Shown here piece by piece: positions 36,029 through 48,257 of a stretch of 60,376 nucleotides of DNA. The DNA is from Neoscytalidium dimidiatum. Its lineage: Eukaryota > Ascomycota > Dothideomycetes > Botryosphaeriales > Botryosphaeriaceae. The DNA is taken from positions 1-60,376 of the forward strand of contig JAVSCG010000027.1 in the NCBI GenBank assembly GCA_037367355.1, read 5' to 3'. The notes beneath the pieces are model-generated. The model worked only from the letters and a program-made list of their open reading frames with translations, was not told the DNA's origin and made no database searches. The stretch's first letter is position 1, and each line of letters begins with the position of its first letter. The translations under genes and the position numbers were made by a program.

Positions 36029-39000
36029 TATAGTAAAAATACTAATAACGAAATCGATCTCGAGAAAAAGCGCTAAGACTAGTATCTATTAAAAGCTCTT
36101 AATTCCCTTAGCTAGATTCTTAAATCTTAGCTTCGTAACTATATATGCTACTACGTTATTACGTAGAAAAGAGACCTCGTTAAGCTAAATCGCCGTCTTC
36201 TACCTCTATACCTCTACTAAATTCCTAAATCGACCTAAAAGTATACTAAAATTACGGAATTAATAAAGAATATCTACGCGTACTTTCGTACTAAGTTATA
36301 CTAGATTTAGAGTGCGTTTACGTATCTAAATCTAAGGCGAACAAGCGCTATCTTCTTTTTATTACTCTACCTCTTTTCCGCGGCCTATATACGTAGAGTT
36401 TTTACTACCTCTATATCTAAACGAACTAAAAATAACTAAGAATAAGCGAGAAGCTTAAATAAATAGCCGCCGAAAACGCTTTAGTTACTTCTTAGAAGAA
36501 AGTAACTAAAAAAATTCCCCGCTCTTACCTAGAATTTATTTATTTATAGCTTAGTTTAGACGAAACTAAAGCCGGCGATTTCTTTTTAGTCTTATTTTCT
36601 ATTTCTATCTTTTCTTTTCCCTAGAAAGAGTATAGAAATCTAAGGAAATCCTTTCCTAGACTCTTCGAATTCTCTAGATTCTTAACGCTTCTTAACTTCT
36701 ATTTAACTACTAGCTACGTCGGTAGTTATTAAATTCTTAAATACTACTAGTTCTAGTAATATTAACGATATTAAGATAGAAAATAACGAAATAATACTAC
36801 TATCTAGAAGACCGAAAGACTCTAAATAAGTAACGATAACGATAGAGCCTACACTAACTCTAGAAAAGAGACTTTTCTTTTCGCCTACCTCTACGAGTAT
36901 TAACCCGTTTAAATACCGCCCTAAGAAAAGAACCTAGTATATATTAGGATCTAAATTAAAGTCCTCTATAGAATATATTAAAACTACGTTTAACTACCTT
37001 ATTAAGATAATCGACCTTAAAGACGACTAGTCTAAGGCTAATAATCTTAGCGAACTTCTTACTATCTTCCGCGAATATATAACAAAAGGGAAAATTAACT
37101 TTACTAAGTCGATTCTCGCTACCGAAGTCCGCGTACTTAAAAATATATTTTATACGCTTTTAAATAAAATAAGGAATCTTAAAGCTATCTCTATAGCTAC
37201 TACGGGAAAACTCTAGCCTAGCTAGCTAACTCTAGCTAAAAAACCTACCTTCTACGCCTTAGTAGCGGTAGTTTTAGTTTTAAATAATAGTTTTATAACC
37301 GTAACGTATAAAAAACTAACGGAAAAAATAACTTTAAAGCTCGTAAAACTAACGTCTATTAAAGATAGATAAATTACCGTCTTCTACGACGGCTTATAAG
37401 ACTAATTTAACGGAATCTAGCTCTAATAAAAACTAAACCTAGCTTTCGTAAAAGCTAGATTCGTAAATAAACCCGTTATCTAAGAAACGTCCCTTTCGTT
37501 TAAGGGAAATATTCTAATTACGGGTACTAAAGGCTATACTAGCTAATTTCTCTTAGAAAAAGAGAATATTATTAGGAAAATCCTTTCTAATTCTAATCTA
37601 AAACTAGTCGAGGCCTAGTATAAGGTTATTATCTACGGAGTTCCTATACGGAAAACTAAGAATATTCTAATCGACTTCTTTATTAAGGAGGAAATAGAGA
37701 CCTTTAATCTAAGTCTATCTTCTATTAAAAAGCTCTACTAGACTATATTAAAGAAGAAAAGAGAAAACTAATCTATAGAATCCGTTATAGTCTCGTTCTA
37801 TATTAAAAAGAAATAGAAAAAGGCTATTAATAGCCGCCTTTTTATATATAGAATAAGCTATAAGGTAGAGAAAGTACGGATTACTTCTAAGGGAATTTAA
37901 TACCGTAACTACCTTAAAAACGGATACGAAACGGTAAAGTATACGAGGACTTCTATATACGAAATCTATAAAGAGAAGTATCTTATAAGAGAGTATAAGT
38001 ATTAATTTATAGGCTATAAAGCCTCTAAAGATATACGGTACTAGTACTATTCTAACTTAAACTAACTAACCTCTTTTATCTATAGATAAACTAAGAATAT
38101 TTTAAGCTAATTTAAATAAAAACGCTCTAGCTATAGAGAGCCTTCTATCTAAAGTAATCGATCTTAAAATTAGTCTAATTCTTATATAAGAACCGTAGCT
38201 AATAAACCCCGAAAATCCTAAAGAAAGGCGGTTAGTTAACTATCCCGCGTTCGTTTAAATTCTATTAGATTATTCTCTAACGGAAAGACCGTATATATTA
38301 GTATATATATCCCGTTATCTAACGGGAATAGATATTAACTATAACTCCGTAGTAACTAAATCCCCTAATCTAATAGTTCTAAAAATAATAGAGGAAAATA
38401 GCTAATTCTACCTCTTTAACCTATATAACTAAAAGAAATAAGAAATCGATAATTTCCCCTATACGCTAGAATATATTCTAAACTACTAATAGCTAGAATT
38501 CCCTAGTATTATAGCTAGGAACTTTAATATTTACTACTTATAATAGAATCTAAGGTCCCCCTACTCGAATAAGGCCTCCGCCCTAATTAACTAGATTAAA
38601 TCTAATAACCTAGACCTACTAAATACGCTAAGAGAAAATACTTTCTATCGGCTAAACTTAGATAGACCTATAGTAATAGATCTAACGCTCTCTAGCTAAG
38701 GGCTAATAAATAAAATAACGGACTAATAAATACTCAAATCTATTAGATTCGACTATTTTTCTATTTTATTTTAAATCTAATTAAATAAACAAATAAACTA
38801 GGAGAAATCTAAGTAATTTAAATTTAACTATAATAAGGCTAATTAGGAAAAATTCGCTAAAATCTTTAAAGAAAAAGCCTTAAACTTTATAGAAAAGCTA
38901 CGCCTATAACTAGCTATTCTAGAAGAAGAGAATAAAGATCTTAGTCTAGAGATTCTAAAAGACCGCTTAAAAGAAGTCTTTCTATTAGAAAAACTAGGAG

Positions 39001-40070
39001 AATCTCTAACTAATCTTATATAGTAAGTAGCGGACTAAGCTATTCTAAAAACTATTCTATTAGTCTAACCTAAACTCTAGTAGAATTCTACTTTAATAGA
39101 GGCCTAAGGGAACCTTAAATAACTAACGCGGCTTATACAATACTTACTAGAGCTCGTAAATAAGTAAGACTTTCTAAAAACCTAAAACGAATACTTCTCC
39201 TCTATTTAAAAAGCTAAACGGGACTACTAGAATTCGTTTCTAAGTAAAAATATCCCCGAAACTATCTTTAAAGTAATAGCCTATATAAAATACCGCCTAA
39301 TAGAACGAATCCTATCGATTCGGGCTAAAAACGGCCTACTATAAGATAGCTAGAAGGGAAAAAGCTTTATACTAAAAGAAACGTTATTTCTATTCCCTTC
39401 TAACGTACGAATCGAAAATAACTAGATAAAATACTAGCTAGATCTAAGCTAGAAGTAGCTAATTCTAGATAAAATAGAGCTCGAATAAACGTATTTAAAT
39501 CTAATAAAAGAAACTATGCCTAGACCTAATTTAATATCTTAATAGATTATAATTTAAGCCTATAAAGTATCTCCTAAAGCCTTTTATTTTATTTATTTAA
39601 ATCTATTTAAATATAGATACTATCTAAAGTACTAGAGATAAATAATAGGGGTAATTTTAAAGAAACCTAATAAGCCGGATCTCGTAAATCTAAAGACTTA
39701 TAGGGTTATTTCTTTATTAAATTACCTAGGAAAAATACTCGAACGAGTAATAGCTAAACGCCTTAGTTTTCTAACGAAAACTATAAACCTAATCTACCCT
39801 ACTTAAATAGAGGGAAGACTTAAAAAATCCGCTATAAATATCTACTTTATTCTTACAAATTTAGTAGAGGAAAACCGGAAGGCTAAGTTAAAAATATCTA
39901 CGCTATTTCTAGATATACGCGGCGTATATAATTACGTTACGTAAGAATAACTTCTAGATATTTTAAGAAAGCTAAAGCTTCTAACTAATCTACTTACGTA
40001 GATTAGAATTTTCTTAAATTACCGATAATTACGCCTTAGTTTTAATAGAAATATAGAAGAATTTAGTAAC
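36029..40070 (+). mobile_element. LINE L3, main part (inserted in L2, split by A6)
   Basis: Starts about 22 bases before sequence shared with L1 and continues in register with it for 4 kb. The endonuclease motif is near 38515-38550 and RT SLLN-x-LGKILERV near 39713. It breaks at 40070 in the RT domain where A6 inserted, and resumes at 59914 with no base lost apart from the target duplication. Confidence 0.8.
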
Positions 40071-40788
40071 TATTACGAACTCTAGAATATATAGGCTTTA
40101 TAGCTATGAGGGACGCGAGCCCGTATAGAAAAATAAGTCGTAAGGCCCCGAGAATCCTACGTATAGTAGAGCTGTACTCTCTAGTCCCGTATAGAAAGGC
40201 CGAGAATACGAGACGACGGCGTATACGAGAATACTAGTAGGTAATAACTACTACCTATATAAGAGGGACGCTCCTAAGTATAATAATTAGAAAGAAGATA
40301 TAATCTAACAAAAAGCTTATAAGAAATAAAGAACCATATAGATAGAAAGTAAAAAGTTAATAAGAATAAATACTATAAGATAAGAGTATAGTAGTAGTAT
40401 TATCCGCTAATACTAGTAGAAGTTAGAATCTAAAAAGTAGGCTTTAGCGTCTAAGTTATATAAAATCTATAGAATCTATATAGATTAGAGCTAATCTAAA
40501 TCTCTAATCTAGGGCTCTAATCTAATATTATAATTCTTAGATTACTATAGCTCTTTTCTAGTATATAGATACGCTCGTTAAATAGTACTTTAATTCTCGT
40601 AGTTAAACTTAAAGTTCTAATTTAATACTATATTAACTTAGAGGTAATAAGGCCTATTAAACTTCTATATTACGTAACTTCTTATTCTATTATTACTCCC
40701 CTTTCCTCGTCTTTAAGGTAAACTCTTCGATAAAATTTAAATCTACTAGGTAACTCTAAAGCCTAATAGTAGAGGCCCCGTCGTTATA
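40071..40788 (+). repeat. Family A LTR (5' LTR of A6)
   Basis: A 718-bp LTR, TATTACGAAC to GTCGTTATA, followed by the A leader CTTTAACTACC. Confidence 0.85.
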
Positions 40789-40899
40789 CTTTAACTACCC
40801 TCCTTATAGAAAAGAAAGCGATTTAATTAAAGAAAATAGAAAGTATTCTCTTACTTTAAGAAGTACTAATAGTATTAGCTATTATAGCGGACGTACTAA

Positions 40900-43800
40900 G
40901 TAGCGAGTACGTATAAGAGGTATAAAACGCTCTTAACTCGTAGTAACTACCGTAATAAGATATAGTAGTAGGAAATTAATATTTTAATATATCGACTAAC
41001 GAGGAGCTACTTAATATAATTTTAGAACTTTAAAATAAAAACGTAATTCTACGTATCTAATTTATCTAGATACTCGCTCTACTATCGGCTACTAAGATTA
41101 AGATTCTAAAGCTAGATCTATACTATAGAGATTAAAAGAAGACCTAAGCCTTTATTATATAGCTAAATAACTATATATACTTTATATATAATAACTTCGC
41201 TAGCCCCGCCGAATAAGTTCTATACGCTAGTATCTACCTTAAAAAATTAGCGGAATAATAGTTCTAATCTTTTAAGCGTAAATACTAAAAGAAACTTATA
41301 TATCTATAGTTTAAGATAATCTTAATAATCTTTAGCGACTATTAAAACTTTATAAAGTAGCTTAAGATAGTCTTTAATAGCGTTAATAAGAACCGTCTAG
41401 CTATAAGAATCCTTATAAATCTAAAGTAGAAAAGAACGGTCTAAGACTATATAGCTAAATTTTAAGACGTAGTATATCTTATAGACGAATACTTTAATCT
41501 TACGCTATATATCTTTTACTACTAAGAATTAAGAGACGAGATTAAAGAAGCTATAACGTATTATAAAGAACTAGAAACCCTTAATAATATAATTAAACTA
41601 GCCCTACTTATAGATAAGTATTATATAAAGAGATAGTTCGATAAAAAGAAGTATAACGCTAATATCTTAAAGTAAGCTAAGCCTCGCTATATCTAGAAAG
41701 AAGGCGACGCTATAGAAATAGATAATATAGTCTAGCAAGATAGAGGTAAGAATAAAAAGAACGATAATAATAAGAGTAAGAAAAGAAAATAGAGTAAGAA
41801 AGAAAGAGAGCTCTATAAGAAAGAACTATATATCTAATATAGAGATAAATAGGGCGTAAAGTATAAATACTCGAAGAAAAAGTTATAAAAAGTAGTGGTA
41901 GCTATCTAAAAATAGAAGGCGCTATAAGAAATTACTACTATAAAGATAGTAGACTATATAGCTCTAAGCTAGATAGCGTACTATAACGATAATTATACTA
42001 TCTACTAAAGCGATAAGAATACTATAAGATAGTACTTTAGTAAGCTATAACGACTTAATATATTACTCTAAAAATTAAAAGAGACTATAAAGAAAGATAT
42101 CGAGAAGTACTTTCTAGCCGACGAAGACCTCGTAAATAGCGAAACCAGAGAATTTTACGATAGTATACTAGAATCTAATAAGATAGAAAATACTAAGTAA
42201 TAGTAGGATTAAGCTATACTTAATAGAATTATAGAATATCTAAATTAATATAAAGATATAAAGAATATTAAATCTAGTCGTACCTCTATAATCTACTAGA
42301 CTTTCGAATTAAGAATAGATCTACTATCGTAATAGTACTAGATAAAGAATAGAAAACTTAGCTTATAATTCTTCGAGAACGACGTATAGTACCTCTAAAA
42401 GAAATTACCGTTAAAAACGACCGATAAGATAGTATTCTAGCTTAAAGAAGAAGCCTAGAGAATATAGTAGTAATAAGATCTCGCGTCTCTACGCGATATA
42501 GCCTATATCCTCTACTATTACGGCGTAGCTATATAAAGCTATAGTACCCTATAATAAGTATCTAACGAAAAATACGGTGAACTAACCTTCTAGTACTAAA
42601 TACGTAACGAATAGATCTACTAGAGGCGTAAAATTAAGTAAGAACGATAGACTTAATAGAAAGAAATTCCGATCTTAGTCGCAGAATAGAATAAGTATAT
42701 ATACTATAAGATATTAAAAAACTAGACGGCTTCTCTAGCTAGAAATCCTAGAAAGAGCTAATATAAAGGTCTCTTAACTAGGTTATATACTTAATATTAA
42801 ATAGAATATCTTATAAATAGAAAGAACTTAAGACGCTACTAGAAGTACTAGTTATAATCGAAGAAACTACTATATTAATAATAATTAATAGTAGAGCGTA
42901 AGAGAATTTTATAGATTCTAGATTTCTTAGAAAGAACGACTTACTATTCTAACCTAAGAAACGGCCCTATAAACTTAGTATATTTAATAGATTATTAATA
43001 GAATACGATAAGAGCTAAGTAAGAATCGAAACCGATTAGATACGAATAATTCTTAGAAATTATAAAGAACGAATTAACCTAAACGTAATAATAAGCCTAA
43101 ACTATAATATCGTTCTTAGAATATCTTAGTTAAAGATCTACGATCTATATATTAGTTAGAGCATAAAAACTATAATATTTCTAGAAGATAACTATAAGCG
43201 ATACCTCGTAAACCTCGAAATAAAAGAGCTAGAGCTAGAGAGTTAAGAGCTAGAGCTAGAGAGCTAAGAGCTAAAGCTAGAGAGCTAAGAGCTAAAATTA
43301 GAGAGCTAAAAGCTAGAGCTAGAAAGCTAAGAGCTAGAGCTAAAGAGTTAGAGCTAAGAGCTAAGACTATTTAAAGAGTACTTAGTAGAGGCTAAAAGAA
43401 TATCTCTTAACGCCCTACTACGTATAAAAAAATAAGAAGAATAAGCTTATACCGTCTATATTAAGCCCGGCTTAAAATAAGAACGCCGAATTCTAGTATA
43501 GATTTAAAAGCGGACTCTAGAAGTTAATAATCTTTAGCTACTTAGAGAAGACTATCTAAAAAGAATCTATAAAAGATATAGTCTACGAAATAGAGTTCTT
43601 AACTAGATACGTATAATAGAAAATACTACGGGACTAGAAAAAATACCCTTAAAATTCTAGAAATATACTAAATTATTTTAAGAAAAAGATAAAGAATTAT
43701 TACCCGAGTATAAGCTATAAGACTATAAAATACTTCTATTATTAGAAACGTAGCCTACGTTTAAGCCTATCTATTCTCTTTCTAAGAATAAGGCTAAAGT

Positions 43801-44629
43801 ACTAAGAGAGTATCTCGAAACGAACCTAAAAAGAAGGTATATCTAACTCTCTACGTTACTAGCTAGATACTCTATTCTATTTATATCTAAGAAAAATAGT
43901 AAGCTCTACCTCTATATTAATTATAGATAACTAAATAATATTATAATAAAAAACTAATATCTATTACTACGTATTAATAAATTATAGAATAGATTAAGAA
44001 AAGCTAACTACTTTACTAAGCTAGATCTTAGAGAAGATTATTATCTTATTCGAATAAAAGAAGGTAAAGAATAGAAAATAGCTTTCTAAATAAGATTTAA
44101 ATATTACGAGTATATAGTAATACTATTTAGGCTTACTAATATACTAGCTACGTTCTAGAGCCTAGTTAATAATATATTATAACCGTACTTAGATATATTC
44201 GTACTAGTCTATCTAGACGATATTCTAATATACTTGGAAACGCTTAAAGAATATACTAAGTACGTATATAAAATCCTATAGATACTAGAGAAATAGAACC
44301 TTTAAATAGCCTCTAATAAGAGCGAATAGTATATATAGAAAATTAAGTATCTAGAATTTATTATTACTCTAAAATATATTAGTATAGACGAAAAGAAACT
44401 AGACGCGATAAGAAACTAGTCTACGTTAAAAACTATTAAAGAAGTATAATTCTTTCTTAGCTTTACTAATTTTTACTAAAAGTTTATTCTAAACTATATA
44501 AAGGTATTAGCTCTACTTATAGATCTAACTAAAAAGAAATATAGATTTATATAAAGAGAAAGATAATAGAATACTTTCGACTTACTAAAACGAATATTTA
44601 TAGAAGTATTAGTCTTAGAACTATTCTAC
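40900..44629 (+). pseudogene. A6 gag and pol first part: gag, Glu-Leu repeat, RT (dead)
   Basis: Colinear with A2 14950-18690. The nucleocapsid-like segment is near 41825-41890. RT has VYLDDILIY at 44207-44233. The frame is interrupted in the RT/RNase H region by family C and continues from 56384. As in the other copies the start codon cannot be fixed and most stops are RIP type. Confidence 0.75.
43226..43366 (+). repeat. Coding GAGCTA hexamer repeat in A6 pol
   Basis: About 140 bases of GAGCTA/GAGTTA units in the same position as in A1 and A2, encoding Glu-Leu before RIP. Intermediate in length. Confidence 0.65.
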
Positions 44630-44634
44630 TCTAA

Positions 44635-44782
44635 TAGTAGGAATTACGAATTAGGAGTAGGGATCTCGATACGTAAATATATATATATAGTTAATCGTAA
44701 CTATCTAAATAGCGGTCCGCTATTATAGAGCGGATCGCTCTATCGTTTCTTTTCTACGGTTTCTTTCCTACGTATCGTAATA
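44635..44782 (-). repeat. Family C LTR (3' LTR)
   Basis: 148 bp. On the minus strand it starts TATTACGATACG and ends CCTACTA. It contains two small near-palindromes, AGCGGTCCGCT and GAGCGGATCGCTC, which could form paired hairpins. Just inside it (44801-44818) is a perfect 18-bp palindrome AATAGATCGCGATCTATT. Confidence 0.85.
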
Positions 44783-45199
44783 TCTAGGAGACGACGATTT
44801 AATAGATCGCGATCTATTACGCTTCTCTTATAATACGTAGAAGCTAAAGAAAAAAAACAAATAATAATAAACTTAAAAAAAGTAAAACTCGCTTACGGAT
44901 TACTAATCCGTCCTACGCTTAGATATTTCTTCGTTTCTAAACTATTACTTCCTCTACTCGGCCTCTACTAGGCTCCGTTAGTCCTTTTAACCGCGTAGAT
45001 ATACGTTCTATATAAGAGTATCTAATCGCGTCTCTTTTTTTTTTTTTATATAAGTATTACCTTACCGTAGATAGCCGATTAATAGCCGAGAGTATTATAT
45101 TAGATAGAGGTAACGGTTATAGATATCTTATCGTTATTATATACTATAGTAAAAAGCTTTTATTATATAGAGCTCTAAACTATAGGGTTTTAGCTATCT

Positions 45200-48100
45200 A
45201 TTATTAGTTATATAGTAGTAGTTAGTAAAACTAGGCGCCTTAGTACTCGTCTTAGAAAGACGATTTAAAGTTACTATCGATACTCGGTAACGCTTCTAGT
45301 ATTTAAGTTATAAGGTTAATTAACTTAGTCCTTTTCTTCTTCTATAGGAATTAGAAGAGGCTTTCTACTCCTCGCTTACTAGAGGTACTCGTTACTAAAT
45401 TCTAATAACTCTATTACGCTATAATACTATTCTTAATATCTTATTCTAGCCTCTTTTTAGCCTACTAGTCTTTAACTATCTAGAACTATTCTTCTAGCGC
45501 TTTAATCAGCGCTACGTTCTTTAATATACTATCCCCTAAAAGAGTTATTACTTTACTTTTATCGTATATTTAGCTAGATACCGCTTTAACTATATTAGCT
45601 AAATTCTATAGGCTAGTTTTATAGTCCGTAATCTAGCTAGTATAACCGTTTACTAGAATATTCTACTAATTAGCGATTAGGACTTCTAGGTAATCGATCT
45701 AGTCGTTTAGCTTATTATATAAATTAGTATTAGTAACTCTAGCGCCTATACGTTAGATAGCTTTAGCGGTCTTTCTTATATTTATAATATTCTATTTAAA
45801 CGACTCGAAGATCACCTTTCTAGAGTTCTCTATAATAGTTATAGCTTACTAAGTTATTTAAAAAGCGATCTAGGATATATAGGCGTTTACGTCTTATACT
45901 TAAATATTTTCTAAATCTAATATTGCGACTAAAGAGTTATCGATTAGTATAATCTTCTTCTAGAATAGTTTCTTAACCTAGTTTAGAAATTTTTATTCGG
46001 TCTTAAGTATAACTCGGTAACTTCTTACTATCTTTCTAGCTACTTTAATATTCTTAAAGTCCTTATAGATAACTAAGAAGGTTATACTACGAACTAAGAT
46101 CTTATAATATTCTCCGCTAAGCTTCGTAATAAAATTAGTCTAGGCCTCTATATTTTATACTAGCTAGGGCTTTCTAATAAATACGATCTTAATATTTATT
46201 AAGGTATTATTTACGAGTATAAGTAGGCCTATATTAGCTAATAGGTCGTTATTCTCCGATATCTTAATAGACATCGGGATTTTCTTAGCCGGAAGGAGAT
46301 CGTATATCCTCGCGCTTTTACGTACTACTAATACGTACTCGCCTATCTTCTTTCTAGCTTAGAGATTATTCGCTATCTTAGCGTTATAGTCTTACGTATC
46401 TAGATACGTAGGCGAATATTATCCGGGCTTATAGAGGAACTTATCGTTCTAGTATTTCTTCTAAGTCTTTTTATAACTCTCGTTCTACTTTATATAGCGT
46501 AAGTATCTCTCTAGATCGATTTTATAATCCTTAATTAGAATAATATTAGGAGCTTTCTTATCGGCGGAATAGACTTCTTCGTTCTTTATATTTAAGTTAT
46601 ACTAAGGCTATACTACCTTTATATATTAGATTATCGAGTCGGTCGTATTATCGCTATATATCTTATAGAAACCTACTACTCCCGCGTAGATATAGCCGTT
46701 ATATACGCCGTATACTAATTTTCCGTCTTTAAGGTATACTATTGCTAGTTTCTCTAACGGCTCGATTATTATAAGCGGAGATTCGGATATAGTAAAATTA
46801 GCTAGCTAGTAATCGTATAGTTAGCGTAGAGTAAGAAAGCCTATTTTTAGATAAAGATAGATAACTTAGTATACTAGATTAGATAAAAGAATTACGTTCT
46901 CTAGCGGAATATAATCTTTATCGACTACTATATCGACGTCGTATAGAGGAAGGGTATTAATCTCCTTATAAACTACTACGGTCTTTCTAGTCGTATCAAT
47001 TCGCTATACGCCGCGGCTAAGGGGATCGCTAAACTTCTATCTCGTCGATAGAAAGTTAGCTAGGATAACGTCTACTAAGGCGATCGATATATTAAAAGTA
47101 GTATAATATATCTATAGTAGCGTACTATTTAAGTTAGCGAGAGCTAATTCTACGTCCGCTTCGGCTAATTATACTTACGTATCTTAGTCCTCGCTTATTT
47201 ACTTAAGCTTAATTCTATCGTAGAGGATAGAACTTAGTAGATACGTTAGTATTACGAAAGAGAGTAGACTACCTACTACTATTTTAAGTTTTTATCGAAA
47301 GTTAATATCGAACTATACGTTAGTATCGTCTAGCTAGCCTAGATTAGAATCTACTAGGTTTTCTAAGAGTAGAAATCTTCTAAAATCGCTCGCGTTTACC
47401 TAGAAATTAAATTTAGCCTACTAGAGCGGCTTCTTAGCTAGAACCTACTAGACGCGTATTAAGTATTTTAGCGTAAACTATCTATCTTAAGAATTAAGAA
47501 AACCGAGCCTAAAGTTATTAATAATTTTAATATAGAATCTCGCGGCTATACTACGAAGCGTTTTTAGAATTTAGAAGAACTCTAGGTTATTAGCTAAAAA
47601 CTAATTAATAACGAGCGTTACTTTCTATATATAACGCTCGCGGCTATAGCTCGTTAGTATTATCTATATTATATTTTAAACTCTTTATACTTCGAGTACT
47701 TCGCCCTAGTAGTCGTAAATCTCTTACCGCGCGGATATAACGAATCCGTCTATTACTACGGTTACTAGTATTTAATTATATAGTCGGTTTTTAGTATATA
47801 TCTCGTCTAGAACGGCCTAGATATAATACTTCTAGCGTAATATATTAAGAACAAATATAGTCTATTTATACGCTATTAGATTATCTAACGTAATAGTATT
47901 CGGCCTATAGTACCGGATAATAAGTACTAGTAAGTTAACGATTACTACTATCTAGTAACGGGAAATCTAAGAGTAATAGTTAGAGAAATATTTAATTAGT
48001 TCTCGCGCGGCCTAGTATTCGTATAAGCTATTAGCGAGGCTTAGTATATATTTTTATATCTACTCGTATAGTATCTTATTAGAAGTCGAAGATACGCTTC

Positions 48101-48257
48101 TTTAATAGGTTATAACGAGCTTATAGACGGCGTAATAAGTATATTAGTATAGAAAGTAGATTCGCTTATTTTTTATACGAAGCGCGTAAATAAATATTAG
48201 TAGAAGCTAATAGTTAGATTACGTTCTTACCGACGTACCTCTAGTAAATAGGCCTAT
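45200..48257 (-). pseudogene. Unrecognised long frame after pol in family C (ORF3)
   Basis: A minus-strand frame of about 1000 codons begins near 48257, at the end of pol, and ends at clustered stops near 45205. Evidence that it was protein: in TA-saturated DNA it has stretches of about 40-60 codons without TAA/TAG (for example around 47000-46880, 46780-46610, 46390-46210, 46170-46030), while the other frames are stopped every few codons. The remaining stops are TAA/TAG, as RIP makes from Gln and Trp codons. The C-terminal third (about 46000-45350) looks helical and rich in Asn, Ile and Lys. I recognise no family. Apparent membrane segments are not reliable because RIP turns Ala, Ser, Pro and Thr codons into Val, Leu and Ile codons. 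The first 0.6 kb is less certain than the rest. It could be an additional retrotransposon gene, a captured host gene or a degraded separate insertion. Confidence 0.55.

Noticed and set aside
45200..48257. Apparent transmembrane helices in ORF3 (near 47270 and 47920)
   Set aside because: RIP turns GCA, TCA, CCA and ACA codons into GTA, TTA, CTA and ATA, so Val/Leu/Ile runs arise artificially; no membrane claim is made.
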